64,000 nucleotides of DNA, taken from an uncultured Prevotellaceae bacterium (GTDB lineage: Bacteria > Bacteroidota > Bacteroidia > Bacteroidales > Bacteroidaceae). Position 1 is the first letter of the stretch, and each line of letters starts with the position of its first letter. The position numbers and the translations under genes are program-made. Of this stretch, positions 34,470-43,304 are shown one piece after another. The stretch covers positions 52,961 through 116,960 of the forward strand of contig CADCBZ010000001.1 in NCBI GenBank assembly GCA_902799765.1, written 5' to 3'. A model generated the notes under the pieces. That model was not told the DNA's origin. It saw nothing but the letters and a program-made list of their open reading frames with translations, and did no database searches.

Positions 34470-34496
34470 TATCACTGGGGCCTGGCCCCAGTGATA
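34470..34496. terminator. Perfect inverted repeat downstream of the dehydratase, left copy
   Basis: TATCACTGGGGCC (34470-34482), T, GGCCCCAGTGATA (34484-34496): a perfect 13-bp stem. A near copy lies at 34628-34654. No T-run follows on either strand, so a structural or recombination role is as likely as termination. It stands between the dcm-type gene and the dehydratase gene. Confidence 0.55.
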
Positions 34497-34548
34497 GATA
34501 CCTTAGCCGATCCTTAGCGCTTCCTTAACGCTTCCTTAACGGAACCTT

Positions 34549-34611
34549 GAGCCTGCTCACGCTCGACAGTACTCAAGCACGCTTGGTACTGTTCTCGCTA
34601 AATCGCAGCCT
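34549..34611 (-). repeat. Dispersed 63-bp repeat, copy 1
   Basis: Plus strand begins GAGCCTGCTCACGCTCG and ends CTCGCTAAATCGCAGCC. The centre folds as ACAGTAC with GTACTGT around CAAG/CTTG. The copy is non-coding here and lies between two inverted repeats at the island boundary. Related copies: 20666-20728 and 48949-49011. Confidence 0.8.
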
Positions 34612-34627
34612 TAGCGCTACGCGAACC

Positions 34628-34654
34628 TATCAGTGGGGCCAGGCCCCAGTGATA
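34628..34654. terminator. Inverted repeat just downstream of the 4,6-dehydratase gene
   Basis: TATCAGTGGGGCC (34628-34640), A, GGCCCCAGTGATA (34642-34654): 13-bp arms with one mismatched pair. It is 3 bp after the dehydratase stop on the minus strand and is a near duplicate of 34470-34496. A terminator role is plausible by position, though no T-run follows. Confidence 0.55.
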
Positions 34655-34657
34655 GAT

Positions 34658-36583
34658 TTAACTCTTATCGAGGACTTCGTATTCGGAGTTCTTGCTCTTA
34701 TATTCTGGTACGATCTCCTTCATCTTCTTGACGGTGGCCATATTGTCATACTGCTTGGATATCTCTACCAATTCATCAATGTCCTTGCTTACCTTTTCAA
34801 AATCAGCAGCCCGAACCTCCGCCACACGGATCTTCTCATGGAAGGTGGGCTTGGTGCCCTCCAGATCGGAAAGCACCTCTTCATAGAGTTTCTCGCCCGG
34901 ACGCAGCCCCGTGAATTTGATCTCCACGTTCTTCGCCCCTGAGAGCCTGATCATGCGTTTCGCCAGATCGACAATCTTTACAGGTTGCCCCATATCAAAG
35001 ACGAAAATCTCACCGCCATTGCCCTTGGTGCCTGCTTCCAGCACTAGCTTACAAGCCTCGGGAATCAGCATGAAAAAGCGAACGATGTTCTCATCGGTCA
35101 CCGTCACCGGGCCACCTCGTTTGATCTGCTCCTTAAAGAGCGGGATCACCGAGCCATTACTACCCAGCACATTACCAAAACGGGTGGTGATGAACTGCGT
35201 GGCGGTCTGCGTGTTGTTGAGACTCTGTACATAGATCTCACAGATGCGCTTCGAACAACCCATCACGTTGGTAGGGTTCACCGCCTTATCGGTGGAGATC
35301 ATCACAAACTTCTTCACCCCATATTTTACACTGAGGTCGGCAATGACCTTCGTGCCGTAGATATTGTTGAGCACAGCCTCGGACGGATTGTCTTCCATCA
35401 TCGGCACATGCTTATAGGCGGCGGCATGGAACACATAGTCGGGACGGTATTTCCTAAATAATGTATCCATGCGCGTCTTACGACTAATGCTCGTTACAAT
35501 GGTCAGGGCAGGCACACCGGGATATTCACGGGCCATCATCAGACGGATATCATGCTCCGGACTCTCTGCCTGATCGATCAGGATCATATTAGCAGGCTTA
35601 TAGCTCGCTACCTGACGCACGATCTCAGAACCGATACTGCCGGCAGCGCCAGTGATCAATACGGTGGTGCCCGTCAGTAATTCACCCACTGACTTCATAT
35701 CCACCCGGATCTCATCACGCGGCAGCAGGTCTTCCACGGAGACCTCATGGATACTCATATCCTGTGAATCACTCAAATTCAATTCACCATCTTTCACCTG
35801 GGCCTCTTTCGCCTGCTGGGCCATGAAGATAGAAACCCCAAATTCAATGAAAAGATCCTGAAGCTGCTGGTTACGGCGGAAGTCATTCAAACGTGAAGGG
35901 GAAACCAAGACAGCCTGAATGTCATATTTCCTGATAATCGTCCTGAAGTCGGCGTCAACTCCATAAATCGGTTTGCCCAACAGCATCATGTTCTTGACAA
36001 AATCATCCGGAGAAATAAAGCCACATAAACTGAACCGGATCGGCCGCTGGGTGCGCACATGCTTGGCCAAGCCCACAGCATCAGATAAAGCGCCATAAAT
36101 CAATACCCGCCGCGTTCGTTCATCAGAAGAGACCACATCGAACACTGTCTTCACCAAAATCCTGACCCCCCACATAGCGAGGGTGGCGATAAAGAAAGTG
36201 ATCAGCAACTCGGTCTGGTTCAGCCCAGAAAACAACGCTATCTGATAGTACTCAAACAACTCTGACAACACCAATGAAATGAGTAGTGAGAGGAGATTGG
36301 CATAGGCCAGATGCATCAGATCGACAAAGGATGAGTAACGGATCACGCCCTGATAGGTATGGAACAGACGTGCCCCTATCCAACTGACCAACATATACAT
36401 CAGCAGGGAGTAAAGCACTTCGATTCTATTTTCGAAGATGTTCTGCGTCCTGTGCAGGACCCAATAGATCAACAATCCAGATGCCACAAAGATGCAGCTA
36501 TCCATCAACAGCATGCACCAATAAGGAAGCGCATTCCTCGTGAAATACCACCTGATAGTTCTTTTAACAAATGCTGTAATCAT
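34658..36583 (-). CDS. Membrane-bound nucleotide-sugar 4,6-dehydratase (CapD/WbpM/PglF-like)
   Basis: 641 residues. Four N-terminal membrane helices (CMLLMDSCIFVASGLLIYWV and following) and a CoA-binding-like domain are followed by a short-chain dehydrogenase domain: VLITGAAGSIGSEIVRQV (NAD), HAAAYKHVPMMEDNPSEAV, MISTDKAVNPTNVMGCSKRI and LRPGEKLYEEVLS. The family converts UDP-GlcNAc to a 4-keto-6-deoxy intermediate, the first step to bacillosamine, FucNAc or QuiNAc sugars. It is the expected source of the keto-sugar for the DegT enzyme at 16357-17463. It lies 17 bp after the Wzz gene. Confidence 0.92.
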   Translation of the reverse strand: MITAFVKRTIRWYFTRNALPYWCMLLMDSCIFVASGLLIYWVLHRTQNIFENRIEVLYSLLMYMLVSWIGARLFHTYQGVIRYSSFVDLMHLAYANLLSLLISLVLSELFEYYQIALFSGLNQTELLITFFIATLAMWGVRILVKTVFDVVSSDERTRRVLIYGALSDAVGLAKHVRTQRPIRFSLCGFISPDDFVKNMMLLGKPIYGVDADFRTIIRKYDIQAVLVSPSRLNDFRRNQQLQDLFIEFGVSIFMAQQAKEAQVKDGELNLSDSQDMSIHEVSVEDLLPRDEIRVDMKSVGELLTGTTVLITGAAGSIGSEIVRQVASYKPANMILIDQAESPEHDIRLMMAREYPGVPALTIVTSISRKTRMDTLFRKYRPDYVFHAAAYKHVPMMEDNPSEAVLNNIYGTKVIADLSVKYGVKKFVMISTDKAVNPTNVMGCSKRICEIYVQSLNNTQTATQFITTRFGNVLGSNGSVIPLFKEQIKRGGPVTVTDENIVRFFMLIPEACKLVLEAGTKGNGGEIFVFDMGQPVKIVDLAKRMIRLSGAKNVEIKFTGLRPGEKLYEEVLSDLEGTKPTFHEKIRVAEVRAADFEKVSKDIDELVEISKQYDNMATVKKMKEIVPEYKSKNSEYEVLDKS

Positions 36584-36600
36584 ATTTATGAATATGGTTA

Positions 36601-37698
36601 TTAACCCATAAACTGCTTCAGATCATCCTCCTTATATAATATATAGACGGAAGTGCAGAGGAAAGCGAGGAAGAGATAAACAAGACACCACTTGGCACGG
36701 GCGGGGCCTTCCTTGAGAACAGGCACTGTGGCTGATTGCAAAGTGGTGAAAGCCGGGGTGTTCTCCTGCACTTTCATCTCCGCCTCCTGCATCTGAGCAA
36801 TCACCTGCTGGAGAATCTGCGAGCGCATCTGCATCTCGTTCTGCAGGTCAGTCCGTTTTGTCTGGGCTGACTGAGAGATGACTGAACGGTGGGAATCTGC
36901 AAACGCGGCATAGCGATCGCGGGCCTCATCGTACTTTGCCTTGGCTTCCACCAGCACCTTCTTATAGTATTCAAGATCCACACGGGCTTTCGAAGTACGA
37001 TAGTCGGTAATGAATTTCTGCAGACGCATTTTTACCGAATCAGCCATCGTCGCACAAATAAGGGCATTCTGATCTGTTACTTCAATTGAAATCACCATGG
37101 TCTTCTTATCGACATCGCAGACCACTTTCTTGTCGATGGCCTTTACGATATTCGTCTGCACCTTCGTGAGCCGGAAGGGGTTTACCTCAGTATTCTGCTC
37201 TTCTTCCTTATCCTTGAAAAGACTGATTATGAACTTGATGGTCCCACTGATGGCTACTGACCACCAAGGTTTCTTCTGCTCGTCCTTCAAATAATGGTAG
37301 TAGGACATCGTGCGATCTTTTTCACCCTTTTCCTTGTCGCCCTCAATAGTGACCGGCACATCGAAGAGACTGGCCTTGAAATCAACCGAACTCATTAGAT
37401 CGGGATACAGGGTCGGGAACAAGGCTTCTGTTCCTGCACCACTTGTACCGAGATTGAGCCCAAAGCTACTGGCAACGCTGGCCAAACCAGACCTACTTCC
37501 ACTCATTTCCGGGCTGAGTTTGACCTCGCAAGTATAATAATTAGGAATGCTTAGTAGCAGAATGGCGGCTATTACAAAGGTTATTGGGAGAACCTTGTAG
37601 TAGAGCTTCTTATGTTTTAGAAGATCTTTGAAGATCTTGCCGAAGTCTATAGAGGACTCTTCCTCTATCATTTCTTGATTGGTTATTTTGTCTTCCAT
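36601..37698 (-). CDS. Wzz-type polysaccharide chain-length/co-polymerase protein
   Basis: 365 residues with the Wzz topology: a cytoplasmic N-terminus, a membrane helix (YYKVLPITFVIAAILLLSI), a long periplasmic part with a coiled coil (RVDLEYYKKVLVEAKAKYDE onward), and a second helix near the end (CLVYLFLAFLCTSVYILY) preceded by a Pro-containing segment. It sets polymer length with Wzy. There is no fused tyrosine kinase. It lies upstream of the dehydratase and after the structured 343-bp gap downstream of the SLBB exporter. Confidence 0.88.
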   Translation of the reverse strand: MEDKITNQEMIEEESSIDFGKIFKDLLKHKKLYYKVLPITFVIAAILLLSIPNYYTCEVKLSPEMSGSRSGLASVASSFGLNLGTSGAGTEALFPTLYPDLMSSVDFKASLFDVPVTIEGDKEKGEKDRTMSYYHYLKDEQKKPWWSVAISGTIKFIISLFKDKEEEQNTEVNPFRLTKVQTNIVKAIDKKVVCDVDKKTMVISIEVTDQNALICATMADSVKMRLQKFITDYRTSKARVDLEYYKKVLVEAKAKYDEARDRYAAFADSHRSVISQSAQTKRTDLQNEMQMRSQILQQVIAQMQEAEMKVQENTPAFTTLQSATVPVLKEGPARAKWCLVYLFLAFLCTSVYILYKEDDLKQFMG

Positions 37699-38041
37699 AA
37701 AAGAATAATATTTTTATTTTTTTGTGCAGGCGGTGCCTGCAGAGTCTCAACATCACCAATTTGTACTTTTCTTCGGCGCGAAGAAAAGAACTAAAAGAAG
37801 CATCCACCCCCTCCAAGGCCTCCCCCTATATGGGGAGGATGCAACCGCTCCTCCTGTCGCTCTTACATTTTGGTACCCTCAGGACGTCAAAGCCCTGGGG
37901 TGATTATTTTAATAATCTATACCATTGTTAAAACACCGAGGGGTAGCCGCGCGGCGGGGGGCGAGGAGCCCCCTATGAGCGGGGGTGGGTGGGAGCGAGC
38001 CTCGGCGAGCGGGGCTCGACCACCAAGTTATTTTACCTTAT
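37699..38041. other. Structured 343-bp gap between the SLBB exporter and Wzz genes
   Basis: No credible reading frame on either strand. Several perfect hairpins are visible: GCAGGC/GCCTGC (37726-37740), CTTTTCTTCG/CGAAGAAAAG (37766-37788) and CCTCCCC/GGGGAGG (37819-37838). From about 37931 to 38022 the sequence becomes very GC-rich with further self-complementary blocks (such as GGGGCGAGGAGCCCC-like pairing). The order suggests a structured leader, attenuator or a degenerate repeat element between exporter and Wzz. Confidence 0.5.
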
Positions 38042-40345
38042 TTATTTTTTTATCAAATTAGCAATGGAGATGAACATGGTGGCGAGGGAGGCGAGGCTGG
38101 TGCTGACGCCAACCAATTGCTGAACGGCCAACGCATCTCTGGGACCCTTGGTGGGCACCACGATCTCGCAACCAGGCTCAATCTTACCCTTAGTGGCCTT
38201 AGCAATCGTACCATTCTGATATATAATATAGGTTTGAGCCTTACGCGCGCGACGACCAAAGCCACCTGCCTGCTCGATATAATATTTGTAGTCCTTACGT
38301 TCCTTAATGGCCACCGTGTTGGGCTTCAACACATCGCCTGAAATCTTCACCGTGTGATTGAAACGGGGAATAACCAAGCGGTCGCCATCCTGCAACTCAA
38401 TATCCTCGTCACAGCCAGGATTAGCCAAGGCTTCGTCGAGGTGGATACCCACGGAATAGGTGGTGGAGAGCGCCAGCTGTTCCAGACTCAAAGAGTCTTT
38501 CGAATCAATTGCCGCACTCTGTCGCGCCAACTCAACGACCTCCTGCATACGGGCACGCTCATCGGCCGTCATGGTACGGATGAGGCGGGCACCCCGCACA
38601 TAAGCCCCCGGGATGGTACCACCAGCTGCCTTCACCAGATCAGAGAGGCGCTGGTTTTTCTGTTCCAGCGTATAGTTACCGGCAAAGGCAATCTCACCTC
38701 CCACATGGGCCGTGAACGGAACGGCAGATACCGGGCTGCGACGCACTGACACCGCATCATAAGGCTGGAGCGTGAAACTTCTGTTGCCCTCCACCTCGAA
38801 GTTGGGATTGATGGAGAACGTGAAGGTCTGGGCGACTTCCATCGTAGAGGTGGTGGCCGCCGGATCGATGATGCGACGAGAGACATCAACCTTTACCGTC
38901 GAGGCATTGTCGGTCAAACCACCGGCTTGCAGAATCAGGTCCTCGATGGTCATATTGTCGGCATATTCGTAGGTGCCAGGGAAGATTACCTCACCACTGA
39001 TGGACAGGGTGTGCAGATTCTGATGTTCTGCCTGCGTGGGGATGAAGAGGATATCCTCGTTCTCGAGCGCTACATCGGCCGCCGTGCCATCGAGGATGCC
39101 CTTCAAATCGATGGCAATGACCTCCTGCGTGCGGTTAGGCTTCATGCGGCGCAAGACAGCCCGAGAGACCATCGCCTCCTCGGTCAGCCCATCAGCCGTC
39201 TCTATCAAGGAACGGACAGAATGGACTTTGTCACCAAGATTGTACATACCAGGACGGAAGACAGCACCCATGACCTCCACCATGTTCTCGAAACGGTCGA
39301 GGATCCGATCAACGGTCACCACATCACCATCGGTCATTTTGAAGGCGTTCATTTCAAACTCCTCTACATTGAAGACCGACTTCATCCGGCCGTTGTTACG
39401 AACCACGCGCACGGCCTTCTTATACGCATTGTTGGTATAGCCACCCGCATATTTTAACAAAGTGGCCAAGCTCTCGTTCTTACGGAGCTCATAGCACATC
39501 GGGCGCTTGACGCTTCCATCAATCTCCACAATGCTCTCGTAAGGACCGACCTGGATGACATCGTTTTCCTGGAGTCGCACATTACCTGCCAAACGGCCGT
39601 TGAGGATGAACTCATAGACATCGACTGCGGATATCTGCTTCCCCTGGCGGAACACCTTGATATTACGAAGCGTACCCAGATCGCTGATGCCACCCGCCAT
39701 ATAGAGGGCGTGGAACACCGTGGCAAAGGCACTCAAGGTATAAGTGCCGGGGGTGCGGACCTCACCCATGACATTAACCATGATGGAGCGGGTCTGGCCC
39801 ACTGTAACCTTAATATCCGAACTCTGGTAGTAGCTACCGAGGCTTTTGCGCACCCGCTTCTGGGCACTTGATACGGACAGGCCTGACACATGGATGGGGC
39901 CATAGCCGGGCACCGTGACATCCCCATCAGGCGAGACCGTGAGTTGATCACTCTTCTGTGTATCGCCATAGACGTCGATGATGAGCTGATCGCCAGGACC
40001 CAGCACATAGTTCTGAGGGGTGGCGATGTTCATCTGGGGCTCAAAGGTGAGGGCATGGTTGTTGAAGATGTCACGACCAAAGACCCGACGACCTCCTGAG
40101 GGGACTCCCTGAGGGACATAGTCGGGCGCTAAAGCACCTTCGTGGGTCACCAGATCATTGTCCTTGACCTCGTTGTTCGTACGCATCCGATTCTTCACAT
40201 TGGTGACGGCATTATCAGCACTCTCGTCAGACTTGTGTTGCTGAAGTGCCTTCTGAATCTGTTGGATTTCACTCGCCGATTGTCCAAACGCCACCGACGT
40301 GAGGCAAAAGAACATCACAAAAGCATATACTATCTTTTTCATCAT
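38042..40345 (-). CDS. SLBB-domain polysaccharide export protein (Wza-like)
   Basis: 767 residues with an N-terminal signal peptide (MMKKIVYAFVMFFCLTSVAFG). A poly-export domain (NYVLGPGDQLIIDVYGDTQK, TVSPDGDVTVPGYGPIHVSG) is followed by about five to six SLBB-like repeats (such as VNVMGEVRTPGTYTLSAFAT, IEIDGSVKRPM, LSISGEVIFPGTYEY, VGGEIAFAGNYTLEQ) and a hydrophobic C-terminus ending FISIANLIKK. It is an outer-membrane exporter for capsule/EPS; the terminal hydrophobic helix may span the membrane. No lipobox Cys follows the signal. It is the first gene of the capsule operon, behind the promoter at about 40491-40524. Confidence 0.92.
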   Translation of the reverse strand: MMKKIVYAFVMFFCLTSVAFGQSASEIQQIQKALQQHKSDESADNAVTNVKNRMRTNNEVKDNDLVTHEGALAPDYVPQGVPSGGRRVFGRDIFNNHALTFEPQMNIATPQNYVLGPGDQLIIDVYGDTQKSDQLTVSPDGDVTVPGYGPIHVSGLSVSSAQKRVRKSLGSYYQSSDIKVTVGQTRSIMVNVMGEVRTPGTYTLSAFATVFHALYMAGGISDLGTLRNIKVFRQGKQISAVDVYEFILNGRLAGNVRLQENDVIQVGPYESIVEIDGSVKRPMCYELRKNESLATLLKYAGGYTNNAYKKAVRVVRNNGRMKSVFNVEEFEMNAFKMTDGDVVTVDRILDRFENMVEVMGAVFRPGMYNLGDKVHSVRSLIETADGLTEEAMVSRAVLRRMKPNRTQEVIAIDLKGILDGTAADVALENEDILFIPTQAEHQNLHTLSISGEVIFPGTYEYADNMTIEDLILQAGGLTDNASTVKVDVSRRIIDPAATTSTMEVAQTFTFSINPNFEVEGNRSFTLQPYDAVSVRRSPVSAVPFTAHVGGEIAFAGNYTLEQKNQRLSDLVKAAGGTIPGAYVRGARLIRTMTADERARMQEVVELARQSAAIDSKDSLSLEQLALSTTYSVGIHLDEALANPGCDEDIELQDGDRLVIPRFNHTVKISGDVLKPNTVAIKERKDYKYYIEQAGGFGRRARKAQTYIIYQNGTIAKATKGKIEPGCEIVVPTKGPRDALAVQQLVGVSTSLASLATMFISIANLIKK

Positions 40346-40453
40346 ATAAATATAAAATTTTCCTTAAAGCACAAAACGTCCCTTCCTAACATACAGGATA
40401 AACCGTTCTTATCCAACACGTTAGTCAACCATTTGCATTTAATCTCAAATACA

Positions 40454-40461
40454 GGGGGGGG
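40454..40461. repeat. Eight-base poly-G tract in the SLBB leader
   Basis: Eight consecutive G on the plus strand (eight C in the minus-strand transcript), about 110 bp upstream of the SLBB start and 30 bp downstream of the predicted minus-strand -7 box. It lies in the untranslated leader, so a length change could alter leader structure but not a frame. Confidence 0.6.
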
Positions 40462-40490
40462 TATTTTGAAATCGATTTCCCTTTTCCCGG

Positions 40491-40524
40491 TGCAAAGGTA
40501 CGACTTATTTTATAATTATACAAA
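40491..40524 (-). promoter_or_regulatory. Promoter of the SLBB/capsule operon
   Basis: Minus-strand TTTG (40524-40521) and TACCTTTG (40500-40493) separated by 20 bp, the Bacteroidetes -33/-7 arrangement. The predicted leader is about 145 nt before the SLBB ATG. Confidence 0.65.
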
Positions 40525-40540
40525 TAAAATGCCCAAAAAC

Positions 40541-40571
40541 TTTGGTTTTACACCTTTTTTTATTATCTTTG
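40541..40571 (+). promoter_or_regulatory. Promoter of the subtilase gene
   Basis: TTTG (40541-40544) and TATCTTTG (40564-40571), spacing 19 bp. Only about 5 bp separate the -7 box from the ATG at 40577, so the transcript is leaderless or nearly so. Divergent from the capsule promoter. Confidence 0.7.
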
Positions 40572-40576
40572 CACCT

Positions 40577-42043
40577 ATGAATCACAACAATTACCTTTAT
40601 CGGCTCGGTATTTGCCTTCTATTGGCAGTGGCCTTTCCGCTTTCCGCGACGGCGGGCACGCGTCAGAAGCAGAAATATCCTGGTGGGAAGTATTACATCT
40701 GGCGTTATACCCTTCAGGATAAGCAGGGGGCTGCCTATTCTTTAGCGCATCCCGGGCGCTTCCTTTCGCGCGCCAGTCTGGAACGCCGGAAGCGGCAGGG
40801 GTTGCCGTTGGATTCCACCGACCTGCCTGTGAGTCCGCGCTATCTGAGGCAGATTGAGAAGGCTTCCACCGAATTTGTTCGTGAGCTGAAGCAGCGTTCC
40901 TTGGAGTGGACGATTATCGGGACTTCACGGTGGAACAATACCGTGCTGGTGCGTGCCAACGACACCACCCTGCTCCAACGGCTTGCCACCTTAGACTGTG
41001 TGCGGCAGTCGGCACACGTGTGGACGTCGCCCGACAGTATCCCGCGGATGGTTCGCCAGAAAGCGCACGACAGCTTCAACCCCTGGGACAGTGTGCCAGG
41101 GGCGCATTATGGCTGCGGCCAAGAACAGATCGAGATGCTGCTCGGGCAGCGACTCCATAACATCGGGATGAAGGGACAAGGGATGACCATCGCCATCCTT
41201 GACGGCGGCTTCCAGAATGCCGACGCGATCCCCGCCCTGCAGCGTATCGACATCGCCGGTACAAAGGATTTTGTGTATCCCAACAGTGCCTATTTCTATC
41301 AGGAGACCGATCACGGCACGAAGGTGCTCTCTGCCATGGGGGCCAACGTGCCCCAGGTGCTGGTGGGGACCGCGCCTGAAGCCCGCTACTGGCTGTTGCG
41401 CTGTGAGGACCAGCAGTCGGAGCAGCCCGTGGAGGAGGACTACTGGGCGATGGCCGCCGAATATGCTGACTCGTTAGGGGCGGACATCATCAGTTCGAGT
41501 TTAGGCTATAATGACTACGATGACTTGCCGGGCTATTACCACCAGCACGACCTGGACGGGCATACGGCACTGATCAGTCGTACCGCCTCTATGCTGGCGC
41601 AGAAAGGGATCATCCTCGTGAATTCCGCCGGGAACTCGGGGATGGGACCCTGGAAGAAGATTGCCTTTCCAGCTGATGCCGAGGCTATCCTGACCGTGGG
41701 GGCGCTGAATATCGAACAGAAGAATGCACCGTTCAGTGGGGTCGGCCCGACCCAGGACGGGCGGGTTAAACCGGACGTGATGGCGTTGGGGAGTCCGACG
41801 GCTTTGATCTCCGGGCGCGGGACGATTGTCCGAGATATGGGGACCTCGTTTTCGACGCCCGTCGTAGCGGGGCTTGTGGCCTGTCTGTGGCAGGCGTTGC
41901 CGCAGAAAACGGCGGTGGAGATTATGGAGCTGGTCCGCCAGGCCAGCAGTAATTATCAGCGGCCGGACAACATCTTCGGATACGGCATTCCAAACTTCTG
42001 GCGTGCCTACATGGTGGGGAAGGTAAAAGTGAATAGTGAATAG
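40577..42043 (+). CDS. Secreted subtilisin-family (S8) serine protease
   Basis: 488 residues from the ATG at 40577, immediately after the promoter; an upstream extension of the frame crosses the promoter and is rejected. A signal peptide (LGICLLLAVAFPLSATAG) leads into a propeptide-like region (30-180). The catalytic triad is complete: Asp209 (AILDGG), His246 (DHGTKV) and Ser424 (GTSFSTP), with oxyanion Asn353 (NSAGNSG). There is no C-terminal sorting domain of the T9SS type. The last residues VKVNSE come from a 7-bp GTGAATA repeat. It stands alone, divergent from the capsule genes; the target is unknown. Confidence 0.92.
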   Translation: MNHNNYLYRLGICLLLAVAFPLSATAGTRQKQKYPGGKYYIWRYTLQDKQGAAYSLAHPGRFLSRASLERRKRQGLPLDSTDLPVSPRYLRQIEKASTEFVRELKQRSLEWTIIGTSRWNNTVLVRANDTTLLQRLATLDCVRQSAHVWTSPDSIPRMVRQKAHDSFNPWDSVPGAHYGCGQEQIEMLLGQRLHNIGMKGQGMTIAILDGGFQNADAIPALQRIDIAGTKDFVYPNSAYFYQETDHGTKVLSAMGANVPQVLVGTAPEARYWLLRCEDQQSEQPVEEDYWAMAAEYADSLGADIISSSLGYNDYDDLPGYYHQHDLDGHTALISRTASMLAQKGIILVNSAGNSGMGPWKKIAFPADAEAILTVGALNIEQKNAPFSGVGPTQDGRVKPDVMALGSPTALISGRGTIVRDMGTSFSTPVVAGLVACLWQALPQKTAVEIMELVRQASSNYQRPDNIFGYGIPNFWRAYMVGKVKVNSE

Positions 42044-42083
42044 TGAAAAGTGAATAGTGAATAGTGAATAGTGAATAGTGAAA
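42025..42083. repeat. Tandem GTGAATA repeat between the subtilase and xseA
   Basis: About eight units of the 7-base unit GTGAATA (some GTGAAAA). It supplies the last codons and stop of the subtilase and the GTG start and first residues (MNSEN) of XseA. Other copies: 42692-42724, 52661-52704, 57296-57333. Confidence 0.85.
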
Positions 42084-43282
42084 ATCATATAACCCTGTTT
42101 GAGTTGAATCGGTTGGTGCGCGATTCAATCGAGATATCGATGCCCGATGAGTATTGGGTGGAGGCGGAGGTGGCGGAATGTCGGGAAGCCAGGGGGCATT
42201 GCTATCTGGAGCTGATTGAAAAGGACGAACAAACCGCTACGCCGATTGCGAAGGCTTCTGCTAAGTGTTGGGCGTCGAAATGGGCGATGGTCAAGCCGTA
42301 TTTTGAGCGTACCACCGGACAACGATTGGTGGCTGGGATGAAGGTACTGTTGAAGGTGTATCCCCAGTTTCATGAGGCTTTCGGGTTTTCGTGGATCGTG
42401 ACGGATATCGACCCGACCTATACCCTCGGGGATATGGCGCGGCAACGGCAGGCAATTATCCGCCAGTTGAAAGCGGAAGGGGTGTTTGATTTACAAAAAG
42501 AGCTGACATTGCCGCTCTTCTGTCAGCGGATTGCCGTTATCTCCAGTGAGACGGCTGCGGGGTATGGGGATTTTTGTCATCAGTTGAGCAACAACCCCTA
42601 CGGGTTTCAGTTCGAAACCCATCTCTTCCCAGCGATTATGCAAGGAGAGGGGATCGAAGGCAGTATCATCAATGCGCTGATGCGCATCTATAAAGTGAAT
42701 AGTGAACAGTGTATAGTGAATAGTTTTGACTGTGTGGTGATTATTCGAGGGGGCGGGGCGACGAGTGATTTGTCGGGGTTTGATACGTTGGCGTTGGCGG
42801 AGCATGTGGCGAATTTTCCAATACCTATTATTACGGGTATCGGGCATGAGCGGGATGAGTGTATCCTCGATATGGTGAGTCATATTCGGGTGAAGACACC
42901 GACGGCGGCGGCGGCGCTGCTGATTGAGCATCTCAAGGGGGTGCTTGATGCCATCGAGGGGGCGCAAGAGCGCATCACGCGGGCTGCGCAGCAGCGGTTG
43001 GCGGCTGTCGGTTATCAGCTGACAGCGCTGGAGCAGCGGATCCCGATGTTAGTGGAGAGGCGAATGACTAACGCCTTTCATCAGTTGCAACTGCTAGAAG
43101 AGAGGGTAAAGGGGATGGATCCTCAGCTTTTGCTGAGCCGAGGATACAGCATTACCCTTCATAAAGGGAGGGTCGTCCGCGATCCCCAGTCGCTGCAAGC
43201 AGGCGATGAGATCGAAACACGTTTAGAAAAAGGTAGAATACATTCTATTATTCGCCCCCCAAACCCCTTAGAGCATTTATAA
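42071..43282 (+). CDS. xseA: Exodeoxyribonuclease VII large subunit
   Basis: 403 residues. An OB-fold N-domain (YWVEAEVAECREARGHCYLE), a catalytic domain (RIAVISSETAAGYGDFCHQL, DCVVIIRGGGATSDLSGFDT, PIPIITGIGHERDECILDMV, KTPTAAAALL) and a helical C-terminus fit XseA. It degrades single-stranded DNA with XseB. The GTG start lies in a repeat tract, so MNSEN is repeat-encoded. A second repeat copy has inserted in frame, adding VNSEQCIVNS just before FDCVVIIRGG; homologues usually run straight from MRIY to DCVVI. The insertion lies in a surface loop and leaves the motifs intact. XseB follows after 22 bp. Confidence 0.94.
   Translation: MNSENHITLFELNRLVRDSIEISMPDEYWVEAEVAECREARGHCYLELIEKDEQTATPIAKASAKCWASKWAMVKPYFERTTGQRLVAGMKVLLKVYPQFHEAFGFSWIVTDIDPTYTLGDMARQRQAIIRQLKAEGVFDLQKELTLPLFCQRIAVISSETAAGYGDFCHQLSNNPYGFQFETHLFPAIMQGEGIEGSIINALMRIYKVNSEQCIVNSFDCVVIIRGGGATSDLSGFDTLALAEHVANFPIPIITGIGHERDECILDMVSHIRVKTPTAAAALLIEHLKGVLDAIEGAQERITRAAQQRLAAVGYQLTALEQRIPMLVERRMTNAFHQLQLLEERVKGMDPQLLLSRGYSITLHKGRVVRDPQSLQAGDEIETRLEKGRIHSIIRPPNPLEHL
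42692..42724 (+). repeat. xseA: GTGAATA repeat inserted in frame in xseA
   Basis: Four to five diverged units (GTGAATA, GTGAACA, GTGTATA, GTGAATA) translated as part of KVNSEQCIVNS. The unit total keeps the frame. See 42025-42083. Confidence 0.8.
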
Positions 43283-43304
43283 TCACAACTAATAATATTC
43301 ACAT

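Noticed and set aside
34368-34657. Insertion sequence at the island edge
   Set aside because: Inverted repeats and a dispersed repeat are present, but no transposase frame or target-site duplication could be seen.
40142-40576. N-terminal extension of the subtilase reading frame
   Set aside because: It runs antisense through the SLBB gene start and across the subtilase promoter; the signal peptide begins at 40577.
42025-42083. Possible CRISPR-like array of short repeats
   Set aside because: The unit is a 7-base tandem repeat without spacers; no cas genes nearby.
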